A stretch of 64,000 nucleotides of DNA from positions 1-64,000 of the forward strand of contig JAEYOQ010000062.1 in NCBI GenBank assembly GCA_023411555.1. Direction: 5' to 3'. This document shows positions 49,721 to 59,507 of this stretch, one piece after another; within the stretch, counting starts at the first letter, position 1; each line of letters starts with the position of its first letter. The position numbers and the translations under genes are program-made. This stretch comes from Bacillota bacterium (lineage in GTDB: Bacteria > Bacillota > Clostridia > Lachnospirales > Lachnospiraceae). Under the pieces are notes generated by a model. It searched no databases. It saw only the letters and a list, made by a program, of their open reading frames with translations, and was not told the DNA's origin.

Positions 49721-50515
49721 TTAAGACAGGATCATGCGGTCATTGGCAAATTCACCACCGCTGGCCGTCTCAAATTTCTCCAACAGGTCTCTGACATGCA
49801 GCTTCTTCTTGGCCTCACCAGAGACATCATATATCACTCTTCCTTCATACATCATAATCAACCGGTTACCGTACTGGATGGCATTCTTCATATTATGGGT
49901 AACCATCAGAGCGGTTAGGGAATTTTCTGTTATGATTTGCTCAGAAAGCTCCAATACCTTTCCTGCCGTCTTTGGATCCAGAGCTGCCGTATGCTCATCT
50001 AGCAGAAGCAGCTTCGGCTGCTTTAAAGTAGCCATCAAGAGGGTCAATGCCTGTCTTTGTCCGCCGGATAGGAGACCCACCTTTGCGGTAAGCCGGCTTT
50101 CCAGTCCCAGATCCAGCATCTTTAGCTTCTCGATATATAAGCTCTTCTCCTCCTTGCTGATTCCCCATCCCAGGCCTCTCCGCTGTCCACGTCGATAAGC
50201 CAAGGCTAGATTTTCTTCTATCTCCATATTTGCTGCAGTTCCCATCATCGGGTCCTGGAATACTCTGCCCAGATACTTGGCTCTTTTATGTTCCGGAAGT
50301 CTTGTAATATCTTCCTTGTCTAAAGTAATACGCCCTGAGTCAGGATGATGAACTCCGGCAATCATGTTCAACATCGTTGATTTTCCTGCACCGTTTCCAC
50401 CAATGACGGTAACAAAATCCCCCTTGTTAAGCTCAAGATCTAAGCCCTTTAATACCTGCTTCTCGTTTACCGTACCTGGATTGAAGGTCTTGTAAATGTT
50501 TGTCATTTTTAACAT
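49721..50515 (-). CDS. ABC transporter ATP-binding protein (TrpZ-like)
   Basis: 264 residues. Walker A GGNGAGKST near 37, signature LLSGGQRQALTLLMATLKQ near 140, Walker B KLLLLDEHTAALD near 165, H-loop MVTHN. It is the last gene of an ABC operon and ends close to the MITE. Together with the permease and lipoprotein it forms a TrpXYZ-like importer; the substrate is not certain. Confidence 0.87.
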   Translation of the reverse strand: MLKMTNIYKTFNPGTVNEKQVLKGLDLELNKGDFVTVIGGNGAGKSTMLNMIAGVHHPDSGRITLDKEDITRLPEHKRAKYLGRVFQDPMMGTAANMEIEENLALAYRRGQRRGLGWGISKEEKSLYIEKLKMLDLGLESRLTAKVGLLSGGQRQALTLLMATLKQPKLLLLDEHTAALDPKTAGKVLELSEQIITENSLTALMVTHNMKNAIQYGNRLIMMYEGRVIYDVSGEAKKKLHVRDLLEKFETASGGEFANDRMILS

Positions 50516-50516
50516 A

Positions 50517-51440
50517 TTAGATTTCCTCCCTTCGAACGGTTATTTTTTTCTTTTTGAATACAGGAATGGATAGGGCAAGTGCTACCACCACTGCAGTTAA
50601 TAGCTTCATATCATTGGTATCCATACCAAGTCGCAATACTATAGCAATAATAATCCGGTATATTACTGAACCTAAAAGGATAGCCACTAGCTTACCAGCG
50701 AAGTTCTTGATTCGGTTCAGCATTACCTCTCCTATCACGATGGAAGCCAAGCCGATTACGATTGCACCAACACCCATATTGACATCCGCGAATCCCTGAC
50801 TCTGTGTTACTAAAGCTCCGGCAAATGCAATTAGTCCATTACTGATAACCAAGCCTAGAATTTTCATTTTATCCGTATTTACTCCCTGAGCACGAACCAT
50901 ATTCTCATTATTGCCTGTAGCGCGGATACAACAACCGATTTCTGTTCCGAAGAACCAGTAAAGAACTGCAATTACTGCTATAATACAAAGTAATCCAACT
51001 CCTATGGTAACCCAGGTCTGGAGAGTAGAATCCTTAATCCCCAGCTCCTTTGCTTCCGGTAGCAGGCCTTTGAAAAATGATATAATTGTGGTCTGACCGA
51101 TGAGTGAAGTATTTGCCTGACCCATTATTCTAAGATTAATAGAATACAGTCCGATCATAGTAAGAATACCCGATAGAATTGCAGGTATCTTCAACTTTGT
51201 ATGTAGGAAGCCAGTGACGAATCCCGCCGCCATTCCGGCTAATATTGCAATGATAAATGTAGCAAAGGGATTCCACTGTTGCTTCACCATCAACATCGCA
51301 CAGATACTCCCCCCTAAAGCAAAGCTCCCTTCACAGGACATATCCGCAAAGTTTAATATGCGGAAGGTAAGATAGACGCCAAGCGCCAGTATTGCCCAGA
51401 TCAAGCCCTGGGACACTGCACCGAATATAGCCATAATCAT
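50517..51440 (-). CDS. ABC transporter permease (TrpY-like)
   Basis: About 308 residues with about nine membrane segments. It has GVYLTFRILNFADMSCEGSFALGGSICAML, the branched-chain/sugar-type permease fold (BPD_transp_2), and GFADVNMGVGAIVIGLASIVIGEVML near 240. The ATG at 51440 has AGGAAT upstream; the in-frame extension to 51521 is ignored. Only two bases separate it from the ATPase gene. A weak terminator (51493-51530) divides it from the binding protein gene, which would give more lipoprotein than membrane components. Confidence 0.85.
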   Translation of the reverse strand: MIMAIFGAVSQGLIWAILALGVYLTFRILNFADMSCEGSFALGGSICAMLMVKQQWNPFATFIIAILAGMAAGFVTGFLHTKLKIPAILSGILTMIGLYSINLRIMGQANTSLIGQTTIISFFKGLLPEAKELGIKDSTLQTWVTIGVGLLCIIAVIAVLYWFFGTEIGCCIRATGNNENMVRAQGVNTDKMKILGLVISNGLIAFAGALVTQSQGFADVNMGVGAIVIGLASIVIGEVMLNRIKNFAGKLVAILLGSVIYRIIIAIVLRLGMDTNDMKLLTAVVVALALSIPVFKKKKITVRREEI

Positions 51441-51492
51441 ATATTTTTCATTCCTTTCTTCTCTCACGATGTAAAGCCCCAAAACCTGATAC

Positions 51493-51530
51493 AAAAGGCA
51501 GCTGTCTTTTATCCGTGACAAAAGACAGCC
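51493..51530 (-). terminator. Partial terminator between SBP and permease genes
   Basis: On the minus strand GCTGTCTTTT pairs with AAAAGACAGC, followed by TGCCTTTTG. It may lower expression of the downstream genes. Confidence 0.6.
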
Positions 51531-51577
51531 TAAGAAGAGTGCTTTATATTCTATCGTTGATCTATATAGCCTTATCT

Positions 51578-52537
51578 CTACTGCAGTTCAGCAGGAATTG
51601 TAATTCCCAGCTTTTCTGCTACTCCTTCATTAATCTGGATCGTATACTGATCCTCTGGTAGATATTCAATCGGCATGTTCTCTGTCTTAGCCTCACCTTT
51701 TATGATTTTTACCGCCTGCTCACCGGTCAGTCTCCCAAGCTTGTAATAATCAATTCCATTGGTAGCTAATCCGCCATTATCAACCATTCCCGATTCACCG
51801 CAGATAACCGGAATTTTATTATCATTGGCAACTAAGGCTACCGTAGGCATTCCGGCTGCTATGATGTTGTCAGTCGGTGCATAAATGGCATCAACCTTGC
51901 CGACTAAGGATTGAACAACCTGCTGAATCTCATTGGAATTAGATACGGTTGCTTCTATGGCTGTAATACCAACTGCTGTCGCCGCCTCTATTGCCATCTC
52001 TGCCTGTATCTTAGAGTTGCTTTCACTGGAGCAGTAAAGGATTGCAATATTCTTTACGTCAGGAACTAATTTTCTAAGCAGTTCAATCTGACTCCCAATT
52101 GGTGTTAGGTCTGAGGTACCCGATACATTCCCTCCAGGAGCTTCATTGGAAGCCACCAGACCGGATCCAGCGGGATCGGTTACTGCAGTTACCAGAATCG
52201 GAATATCCTTTGTAGCATTGGCCACTGCTTGAGCCGAGGGAGTTGCAATTGCTAAAATCAAGTCATTATCATCATTGATCAGCTTAGTTGCAATCGTGTT
52301 TGCTGTTGCTTGATCTCCCTGAGCATTCTGTAAATCAATCTTAATATTCTCACCATCTATGTATCCTGCATCCGCTAAAGCATCCAAAAATCCTTTGTAG
52401 CTTGCATCCAGAGCATCATGTGTTATGAACTGGTTAACACCAATCTTAAATACCTTATCCTTAGTACTACAGCCTGCAAGTAATAAAGTAGACATTGCAG
52501 CAACCATAATACCCGTCATTATTCTTCTAAACTTCAT
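51578..52537 (-). CDS. ABC substrate-binding lipoprotein (TrpX-like)
   Basis: About 319 residues from ATG at 52537 (GGAGGG upstream). Signal peptide with lipobox LLLAGC, then a type I periplasmic-binding fold: KIGVNQFITHDALDASYKGFLDALADAGYIDGEN, then ATPSAQAVANATKDIPILVTAVTDPAGSGLV and GGNVSGTSDLTPIGSQIELLRKLVP. This is the PF04392-like family that includes TrpX. It delivers an amino acid or aromatic ligand to the transporter. Its promoter contains a dyad over the -10, pointing to repression. Confidence 0.87.
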   Translation of the reverse strand: MKFRRIMTGIMVAAMSTLLLAGCSTKDKVFKIGVNQFITHDALDASYKGFLDALADAGYIDGENIKIDLQNAQGDQATANTIATKLINDDNDLILAIATPSAQAVANATKDIPILVTAVTDPAGSGLVASNEAPGGNVSGTSDLTPIGSQIELLRKLVPDVKNIAILYCSSESNSKIQAEMAIEAATAVGITAIEATVSNSNEIQQVVQSLVGKVDAIYAPTDNIIAAGMPTVALVANDNKIPVICGESGMVDNGGLATNGIDYYKLGRLTGEQAVKIIKGEAKTENMPIEYLPEDQYTIQINEGVAEKLGITIPAELQ

Positions 52538-52601
52538 ATGAACTATCCCTCCTAATTTGTATATTTGCTTCAAACAATTACTATCCTGCTTTAAAGCTTT
52601 A

Positions 52602-52647
52602 ACACTTTTAATGGTTAAAGTGTACTATTAAAATTGGGATTAGTCAA
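52602..52647 (-). promoter_or_regulatory. Promoter of the TrpXYZ-like operon with overlapping operator dyad
   Basis: Minus-strand TTGACT (52642-52647), 17-base spacer, TACACT (52619-52624). The palindrome ACACTTT/AAAGTGT at 52602-52623 overlaps the -10, a likely repressor site. Confidence 0.65.
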
Positions 52648-52841
52648 TACTTTTCTTCTTCCAATTTCAAGGAGTCTGGTTGAGAATTCTAGATAATACT
52701 CATTTTTGATAATCCGCTCACTTCATCTGGATAACGAAGCGTCGGTGCAAGAATAGAAGAAAAAAGGGCATAAAAAGAATACCTGTTATATACTTGCCAG
52801 GTTTGATTCATTCATATGATTATCTCTTCAAAAATCAAAGC

Positions 52842-53597
52842 TTACTTGGATTTATATACATTCTCATGCCATTCCGGATGGAGAAATTGAGGTCTACAAT
52901 TTTTCATAGCCTCGTCCACTGTAATTTCATCATCATGGCTCAGTATCTCACATAGATAATGACATACATTCTTGGTGTCTCTGACTATTTGCTGCGGATC
53001 CCTAATGGCCACTCCATGTCCAGGAATAATGACATATCTGCTATATCTTTCCAGGCTGTGAACGGAAACATAATGATTAATAATGTCATTCTTTGTAACT
53101 CTGGGCAATACCTGCTGCCCTTCAGGTGCATATATTAATTCATCCGCTATATAGAGAAATTGCTCATCAATCTTAACTAAGAGAGTACACAGGGAATGGC
53201 CTGGATTGTGAATCAGCTCTAGTACATGCTCACCAAATACAATCTTTTGATTTTTATCAATCTTAACTGTCGGTATGTAGTATTTCTGTTCTTCGAGAGG
53301 CATCCATTGATTTAAGGTGACCTGATAATAGCTACTACCGTATACAGAAACACCCGTAAGCATTCTTAATCCATGAATATGACCCATATGATAATGCGAG
53401 ACAATAACACCTTCAATCGATATTCCGGCATTCCCTAGGTCGCTTTCAACTTTCTCTGTCTGATTAGAATATCCCGTATCGATGATAAATGCCTTATCTC
53501 CATTCAGTATGGCAATGACATTGTTACCGTACTTTTTATCTTCGATTGGTTCAAATGTATACTGGATAACTCCTTTTGACAATTCTGTTTTCTTCAT
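52842..53597 (-). CDS. MBL-fold metallohydrolase with altered metal motif
   Basis: 251 residues from ATG at 53597 (the TTG/ATG stretch overlaps GCAGG, which supports the later start). The metallo-beta-lactamase fold is clear: GNNVIAILNGDKAFIIDTGYSN, then IVSHYHMGHIHGLRML (HxHxGH), GHSLCTLLV, and VIIPGHGVAIRDP. The usual HxHxDH motif has Gly in place of Asp (position 5), so its metal use could differ. Function unknown. Confidence 0.8.
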   Translation of the reverse strand: MKKTELSKGVIQYTFEPIEDKKYGNNVIAILNGDKAFIIDTGYSNQTEKVESDLGNAGISIEGVIVSHYHMGHIHGLRMLTGVSVYGSSYYQVTLNQWMPLEEQKYYIPTVKIDKNQKIVFGEHVLELIHNPGHSLCTLLVKIDEQFLYIADELIYAPEGQQVLPRVTKNDIINHYVSVHSLERYSRYVIIPGHGVAIRDPQQIVRDTKNVCHYLCEILSHDDEITVDEAMKNCRPQFLHPEWHENVYKSK

Positions 53598-53795
53598 AAT
53601 CAACCTGCCTTATAAATATTGCTTTCTGGATAGCCCTCGTAAAAAAGCTTCATGAAAAAAGCATGAGACTAAGGCTTCTTCCATGAAGGTATCATCAAAT
53701 CCTATATAAAAAGATATTATGTCAGGATATGAATAAAGTCAACGACCATTAAGTCCTAATTATATGATAAAATAGACCTAGCTGTTAATGAACTA

Positions 53796-55571
53796 TTATT
53801 TCGTTACAGTGATGGTGTATGTGCCCACAGCTTTTCCTTCATATCGGATTTCAACGACCTTCGTTCCTGTAGTTTGGAACTTGCGACCTTGAGTCAGCTG
53901 CACACCATTTATCTTTTTAATATATAGTTTGATTCGGTCAGTGACGTTCATCTCAACCCCATTGGCACTATACACGACATTCAGTCCTTTACTGTCAAAG
54001 CCTTCGCCAACCTTATAGGTAGTTTTCGTGGGGTATGACAGAACCTTTATATCATTTTTCGAAGCAGATGCTACATTGATCGTATATTTGCCTACCTTTT
54101 TCCCTTCGTACCGTAATTCAACTTCCTTCTTACCGGAGGTTGTGAATAGACGACCCGAGGTCAGTTCGACTGTATTAGAGGTGTAAAAGGTGATTTTGTC
54201 ATTAATGTTCGTTTCAACGCCATTGACCCTATAGACCGCCTTTAGCCCGCTGATGTCAAAGCCTTCGGCAAATTTATATACGGTTTTAGTGGGGTAAGCC
54301 TGTATCTTTACTCCATCGGTCATCGCTTCTGCCACATTGATGGTATATGTGGCCACCTTTTTCCCATTATACCTTAGCTCCACTACCTTCTTTCCTGTGG
54401 TGGTGAACTTGCGGCCTTGGGTCAGTTGCACTCCATTTATCTTGGAGACATAAAAGGTTATTTTTTTATTAATGTCGGTTGATTTTCCCTTTGAATAATA
54501 CACCGCATTCAGTCCGGTGGTGTCAAAGCCCTCGCCAACCTTGTAGGCGGTCTTTGTGGGGTAGGCCAGTATATTTACCCCTTCTTTTAAATCCGTCACA
54601 TTAATGGTATATGTGGCAACCTTCTTCCCCTCATACCTTAGCTCTACTACCTTCTTTCCTGTGGTGGTGAACTTGCGGCCTTGGGTCAGTTGTACTCCGT
54701 TCTTCTTAGAGATATAAAAGGTTATTTTGTCGTTAGCGCTTATTTCTCTTCCATCTATAACACTCACCACATTGAGTCCGGTGGTATCAAAGCCCTCGCC
54801 TTTTCTGTAGTTTGTCTTCTTGGGGTAGTCATATACCTTTACAAGTACTTCCTCCTTGCCCGGCTGAGCGGGGGGGTTGGTTGTATCGGCCGGTATATCA
54901 AAGTATGTGTCAACGCCAGGGTAGTTGATTGTCATTTTTCCATTATTAATTATTACGGATGCTCTATCATAGGGCGCATAAGCAGTAATGCCGTTTTTTA
55001 ATGTAAGTGTGAAATATCTTGCACTCGGATTAAAATCTAATTTCATACACTGACTATCTGCGCTATTGGCAAAAAGCTGCATCCAATTCATATTCTTGTC
55101 ATCATAGGTAAAGCCTGTTCCCATGTAACGTAGCTCTTCCGATAAAATATTGCTTCTAAGCTCATCCGAATTCATACATTCATAGACAAAGTCCCGTGCC
55201 GTAACTTGACCCATAACAATATTTTCTGCTCCTTCGGTATAATAAAACCCATTCTCATCAAATACCGAAGAAAAATCCAAGCCATTAGGACGAGTATGTC
55301 CATATAATACCATCTGTTCCACACTGCGAGCATCACCCATCATCTGCATCTGGTCAAAGGTCACAAGCAGAGGAAGTCCTGTTTTTGCCCTCTCGATATT
55401 TGTGAGCTGCAAGGCATCCCACTCCTTTTGTGTTGTATAGGCAAGCTTTGCCGGTATAGTACCTTGAACCTTTAATTCTTCGACTGTATAAGTTCCTGCC
55501 AGTGCTACAGCTGGGAATAGGCCAAATGCTATGCACAGGGTAAACAACATTCTTAAAATTCTCTTTTTCAT
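53796..55571 (-). CDS. Secreted CAP-domain protein with four Ig-like (Big_3-type) repeats
   Basis: 591 residues. Signal peptide (ILRMLFTLCIAFGLFPAVALA, residues 4-25). A CAP/SCP-like domain covers about 50-185 (TNIERAKTGLPLLVTFDQMQMM and YGHTRPNGLDFSSV). Four repeats of about 88 residues run from about 240 to 591, each with YPKKTNYRKGEGFDTTGLN-type openings, then GVQLTQGRKFTTTGKKVVELRYEGKKVATYTINV. They look like bacterial Ig (Big_3-like). Exported to the wall or medium; role unknown. Repeats 1 and 2 share almost identical DNA. Confidence 0.8.
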   Translation of the reverse strand: MKKRILRMLFTLCIAFGLFPAVALAGTYTVEELKVQGTIPAKLAYTTQKEWDALQLTNIERAKTGLPLLVTFDQMQMMGDARSVEQMVLYGHTRPNGLDFSSVFDENGFYYTEGAENIVMGQVTARDFVYECMNSDELRSNILSEELRYMGTGFTYDDKNMNWMQLFANSADSQCMKLDFNPSARYFTLTLKNGITAYAPYDRASVIINNGKMTINYPGVDTYFDIPADTTNPPAQPGKEEVLVKVYDYPKKTNYRKGEGFDTTGLNVVSVIDGREISANDKITFYISKKNGVQLTQGRKFTTTGKKVVELRYEGKKVATYTINVTDLKEGVNILAYPTKTAYKVGEGFDTTGLNAVYYSKGKSTDINKKITFYVSKINGVQLTQGRKFTTTGKKVVELRYNGKKVATYTINVAEAMTDGVKIQAYPTKTVYKFAEGFDISGLKAVYRVNGVETNINDKITFYTSNTVELTSGRLFTTSGKKEVELRYEGKKVGKYTINVASASKNDIKVLSYPTKTTYKVGEGFDSKGLNVVYSANGVEMNVTDRIKLYIKKINGVQLTQGRKFQTTGTKVVEIRYEGKAVGTYTITVTK

Positions 55572-55845
55572 ATTCTTCCTCCATGATTGTTGTTTTGGGA
55601 CGAATGATTATCTCTTATAGGTCCAATATATCAAAAACTTGTCGAGAAAACCATACGCTGCATGAAACATGATTTTTCCGACATGAAACATTTATGGGCA
55701 GTGTATAGAGGGGCTGCTGTTTGGTGTTGATAATGCAGCAATCAACGCAAACATAGATATCCCCCTTTTCAATAAACTCTTTAGTAGTCGCACTAACCTA
55801 TTGCTAATATTACTATAACACTGAAGCTTTGAGAAAAGAATACAT

Positions 55846-55938
55846 AAAAAGGAAGGACTTTAATCAAATCTCTCCGTCTCAGAGAACTGATTAGTATCAG
55901 CTATCTGATATAAGGATTGATTTGACTTTAGTCCTTCT
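55846..55938 (-). terminator. Long hairpin terminator of the zinc-ribbon gene
   Basis: On the minus strand GAAGGACTAAAGTCAAATC pairs imperfectly with GATTTGATTAAAGTCCTTC, then CTTTTT. A long loop separates them. Confidence 0.6.
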
Positions 55939-55958
55939 ATTCTCTGGGGCTTTGCTCT

Positions 55959-56228
55959 TTATAACTGGGCACCTTCCAGCTCTTGACTGTGTTCTAATAC
56001 TCCGTTTATAAAGGTATAGGGATACTGTGTCCCGCATTCGTAGCATTCAATAAAGGTTCTCGAATTGGTTTGCTCCCGCTTATCATATAAAAATGATAAA
56101 AATTCTTCCGAGTTCTTCAGACCAGGCGCATCCTCATCCAATATATAAGAATAGACATAGCTAGCCTCATACCGAAGTATTAATTTTTTACCGTTACAGA
56201 TTGGACAGCGATAGTGATTTATTTCCAT
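55959..56228 (-). CDS. Small zinc-ribbon protein
   Basis: 89 residues. An N-terminal CPIC (near 8-11) and a later CYEC (near 62-65) supply four cysteines of a zinc ribbon. Between them is a hydrophilic region with KREQTNSRTFI. No family was recognised. ATG follows GAAGGTT. Role unknown. Confidence 0.6.
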   Translation of the reverse strand: MEINHYRCPICNGKKLILRYEASYVYSYILDEDAPGLKNSEEFLSFLYDKREQTNSRTFIECYECGTQYPYTFINGVLEHSQELEGAQL

Positions 56229-56418
56229 AATGTAACCTTCCTTTAATTAATATTAAGTCTTAGCTACATCATTTCACAAAACTAGGAAAACTATGCACTT
56301 AAAATTATGATTCCTATGACCGATTCATGTGTAGCAAAAAATACCACACCATCATAGATAAGGAAGTATTGAAACAAATAATAGAAAATGCTATAGTATT
56401 AATATGGAGGTGGTTATT

Positions 56419-56604
56419 ATGTTTAAAAAAGATAATAAAGAGTCTTCAAAGAAAATGATTAAGAAATTGAATTCGATTGCTTATGATGAACATTTTACGA
56501 GAACAACAGATTCTATTGATCTGGCTAAGAACCCCAAATTTGTCGATATCGGTGATGGAACTTCCAGCCGAAAGGAAAATGATATCGAGAAATATACAAG
56601 ATAG
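56419..56604 (+). CDS. Small hydrophilic protein, unknown
   Basis: 61 residues from ATG at 56419 (GGAGGTGG upstream; an earlier in-frame ATG overlaps that site). The sequence FKKDNKESSKKMIKKLNSIA is basic, followed by an Asp/Thr-rich end. No family recognised; it may be a small spore or stress protein. Own terminator at 56661-56699. Confidence 0.55.
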   Translation: MFKKDNKESSKKMIKKLNSIAYDEHFTRTTDSIDLAKNPKFVDIGDGTSSRKENDIEKYTR

Positions 56605-56660
56605 CCTTCTATCCTGTATCGATTAACAGATCAATCTAACCCAGGTAACAGCACATATAC

Positions 56661-56699
56661 GCCCACTTGTAAGACTTACTTACAATGTGGGCTGTTTTA
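56661..56699 (+). terminator. Terminator of the 61-residue protein gene
   Basis: GCCCACTTGTAAG pairs with CTTACAATGTGGGC, followed by TGTTTT. Confidence 0.8.
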
Positions 56700-56775
56700 T
56701 ATTTCAACATATCAGCTCCGTAGATATTTATGAATCATGTATTCCTGACAATAGAAGGTTCACAAAGCGTACTTT

Positions 56776-57828
56776 CTACTGTTCTAAAAGCAACAGCCGA
56801 TCTTCGGGGAAATACAAATAAGAAGGTAGTCCATTTCTCAGCAGCTCTGGATTATCCTTAGTAATTTCCCAGCTTAAACCTTCCTCAAAGGCCGGGTTTG
56901 CAGTCCGAAGAAAGAAAATCTCCTTTAGAGGCAGATCTCCCCTTCCAGCCAGAGTAAAGGGAATATAATTCTTCTCTGGTCGCTCCCATGCCGGACGGAT
57001 ATCATAGGAGTGGATTCCTACATAATGTAGCTTATCGGTAAGCTCCCGACTAGTATGCAATCGGATGCCCCAATCGATCGCCTCCATGGTATGGTTGTCA
57101 AGGATACGGATAGCTGAGATGTTCTTACAACCGATTAGGATTGCTGCCTCCTTTTTTACCGGTCGTTTGAACAATTCCTTAGTATCTCCGGTAATAATTG
57201 TAGTTCCTTTGTTAATCAACAATAACCGTTCACAGAAACGGTAAGCCTCATCACGGCTATGGGTTACTAAAAGGACATCATTTTTGTAATCCTGAAGGGA
57301 CTCTAATAGCTGCTGTTGTAAAAGCTCCTTCAAATAGCTATCCAACGCGGAAAAGGGCTCATCCAGCATGATAAGCTCCGGGTTACTGGCTAGCATTCTG
57401 GCAAGGGCTACTCTTTGCTGCTGCCCTCCGGACAGCTCAGACGGATAGCGATCCTTTAGCCCCTCCAGATGATATTCCTTCATCTTATCATATACCAATT
57501 GTCGCTTTTCTTCCTTGGATGCCATTATCCCTATACCGATATTTTCTTCGACTGTCATGGTAGGAAACAGCGCATAGTTCTGAAACAGATAACCAACCTT
57601 CCGCTTCTGAGGGACAAGATTAATCTTCTTCCCTGAATCAAACAGGACCCTGCCATTCAGGATAATCCTGCCGGAATCCGGTTTTTCAATGCCTGCGATG
57701 CATTTTAAGGTCAGGCTTTTGCCGGAACCGGAAGCCCCTAAAATGCCGGTTCTTTGATTCATACTATTCAATTCTACTTCCAGGTTAAATCCCTTTAGCT
57801 TTTTCTTGATTGTAACTTCAATTGACAT
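56776..57828 (-). CDS. modC: Molybdate ABC transporter ATP-binding protein
   Basis: 350 residues. The nucleotide domain has Walker A GASGSGKSLT near 32, LSGGQQQRVALARML near 135, and ELIMLDEPFSALDSYLKE near 155. A C-terminal TOBE/MOP-like region begins near 235 (KNISAIRILDNHTMEA). With ModA and ModB upstream it forms the molybdate importer. AGGGACC precedes the ATG, and modB ends 7 bases before. Confidence 0.93.
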   Translation of the reverse strand: MSIEVTIKKKLKGFNLEVELNSMNQRTGILGASGSGKSLTLKCIAGIEKPDSGRIILNGRVLFDSGKKINLVPQKRKVGYLFQNYALFPTMTVEENIGIGIMASKEEKRQLVYDKMKEYHLEGLKDRYPSELSGGQQQRVALARMLASNPELIMLDEPFSALDSYLKELLQQQLLESLQDYKNDVLLVTHSRDEAYRFCERLLLINKGTTIITGDTKELFKRPVKKEAAILIGCKNISAIRILDNHTMEAIDWGIRLHTSRELTDKLHYVGIHSYDIRPAWERPEKNYIPFTLAGRGDLPLKEIFFLRTANPAFEEGLSWEITKDNPELLRNGLPSYLYFPEDRLLLLEQ

Positions 57829-57834
57829 AGGTCC

Positions 57835-58539
57835 CTACCATCGTTTCCTGTTTTTTTGACTTCTTTCTGCTATCAGATTCATAGCTACGATAATTACAAA
57901 GGCTATGAGACTGACCACAACAACCCAAAAGCCTGCTGTAATGTAATCACCGTCCTGTATCACCATGGCGATTCGTTGGGATATGGTACCTGTCTTACCC
58001 GGTATATTGCCCGCCAGCATAGAGGTGGCTCCGTACTCACCCAGTGCTCTGGCAAAGGTGAGAATGGTTCCTGATGCAATTCCCGGACCAGCGGTTGGCA
58101 TAATCACCTTCCAGAAAACCTTCGTCTCCGATAGCCCTAGGGTTCTTGCCGCATATATCAAATTCACATCCACCTGCTCAAAGGCGGCTCTTGCGTTACG
58201 ATACATCAATGGAAATGCAATCACGGTTGCTGCAATGATACAGCCTAACCAGCTTTGAATCACTTTAATATCAAAGGTATCATACAGGAAGGAGCCAAAG
58301 GGTCTTCTCAAACTGAAAATCAGTAACAGTACAAATCCCACAACGGTGGGTGGAAGAACCAGGGTAAGAGTTAAGAAACCATCTGCAATCGCTTTCCCCT
58401 TGGGACCTGCACTCAGCACCTTCCTTGCAGCAAAAATCCCAAGGAAGAAGGAGATTATGGTAGCAACCACGCCTGTCTTCATGGATATGATCAAGGGGCT
58501 CCAGTCCAGATTACTGATAAATAGAATCAACCTCTCCAT
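57835..58539 (-). CDS. modB: Molybdate ABC transporter permease
   Basis: A 234-residue inner membrane protein of the ModB type, about five membrane segments. The family signature GLSETKVFWKVIMPTAGPGIASGTILTFARALGEYGATSMLAGN near 135-178 holds the EAA loop that meets ModC. LDWSPLIISMKTGVVAT starts it. It is cotranscribed between modA and modC. Confidence 0.93.
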   Translation of the reverse strand: MERLILFISNLDWSPLIISMKTGVVATIISFFLGIFAARKVLSAGPKGKAIADGFLTLTLVLPPTVVGFVLLLIFSLRRPFGSFLYDTFDIKVIQSWLGCIIAATVIAFPLMYRNARAAFEQVDVNLIYAARTLGLSETKVFWKVIMPTAGPGIASGTILTFARALGEYGATSMLAGNIPGKTGTISQRIAMVIQDGDYITAGFWVVVVSLIAFVIIVAMNLIAERSQKNRKRW

Positions 58540-58627
58540 AACTCACACTCCTTCCCTTTGCTTACCATTTCATCTCTTTATGCATTATTATTACCCTGAG
58601 ATCTCGTATGAACCATGATCGAACTAG

Positions 58628-59461
58628 CTACTCAACATTCGTATCAAAATAATATTTATTGAAGATTTCCTTTGCTGTATCAGAGATTATAAACTGATAG
58701 AAATCATCTGCTGCCTTGTTCTGAGCTATGCTTGCGTCCTCATTCTTAACACGACAAACCGGATATATGATATCTCCAGTTAGATCATAGCTTACTGTCT
58801 GAAGAATATCAACCCTATCCTCATAGCCATATGTATCAGAATAGTAGGTAGTTCCGACTTCACAGGAAGCTTCCACCACAGCAATCAGAACCTTACTCAC
58901 ATTACCCTGTTCACTAATCTCAATACCGCCTAAGGCATTAGCAACCTCCTGCGTGGTAACCTTAGATACATCCTCACTTTTCGGTAGGCTTCCCAGCTTA
59001 GTCAGGGCCTCTCTGGTGTATCTGCCAGCAGGAACACTACCATCGGCTAAGGCAAGGCTGGAGGCATCACCTAGATTTTCAAGGCCGGTTACCTTTGTAT
59101 TGCTACCCTTGCTCGTAATTACTACTAGCTGATTGTTCAATACATTTTTCCTTGATCCCTCAACTACCAGACCTTCCTGTTCCAGCCGATCCATCTGCTT
59201 CTGGGCTGCAGAGAAGAAGATGTCACATTCATAGCCTTCCTCAATCTGAGTCAATAATTTTCCCGAGCTGTCTGCATTATATATAATCGATACCTCAGGC
59301 TGATCCTTCTGATAAGCCTCTGCCAATTCCGTCATAACCGCCTTAAGACTGGCCGCAATAAATACCTGGAGCTGGACCTTTTCCTCCTTCTTAGCACTAC
59401 AGCCGGAAAGTATCCCTACCAATAATATACAGCTTAGGAATAATACGAGATAACGTTTCAT
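58628..59461 (-). CDS. modA: Molybdate-binding lipoprotein
   Basis: 277 residues. Signal peptide with lipobox LVGILSGC. The binding fold opens LQVFIAASLKAVMTELAEAYQ and continues IIYNADSSGKLLTQIEEG and ALADGSVPAGRYTREALTKLG. These are the Ser-rich oxyanion-binding segments of ModA. It starts the modABC run and lies just downstream of moaA on the same strand. Confidence 0.93.
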   Translation of the reverse strand: MKRYLVLFLSCILLVGILSGCSAKKEEKVQLQVFIAASLKAVMTELAEAYQKDQPEVSIIYNADSSGKLLTQIEEGYECDIFFSAAQKQMDRLEQEGLVVEGSRKNVLNNQLVVITSKGSNTKVTGLENLGDASSLALADGSVPAGRYTREALTKLGSLPKSEDVSKVTTQEVANALGGIEISEQGNVSKVLIAVVEASCEVGTTYYSDTYGYEDRVDILQTVSYDLTGDIIYPVCRVKNEDASIAQNKAADDFYQFIISDTAKEIFNKYYFDTNVE

Positions 59462-59507
59462 TTCTAGCCCTCCTTATATATTCTAATGCTCTCCGGCTTA
59501 GCCCCTA

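Noticed and set aside
53640..53700. Hairpin near the MBL gene start (CTTCATG words)
   Set aside because: The pairing is broken and lacks a consistent stem and U-run.
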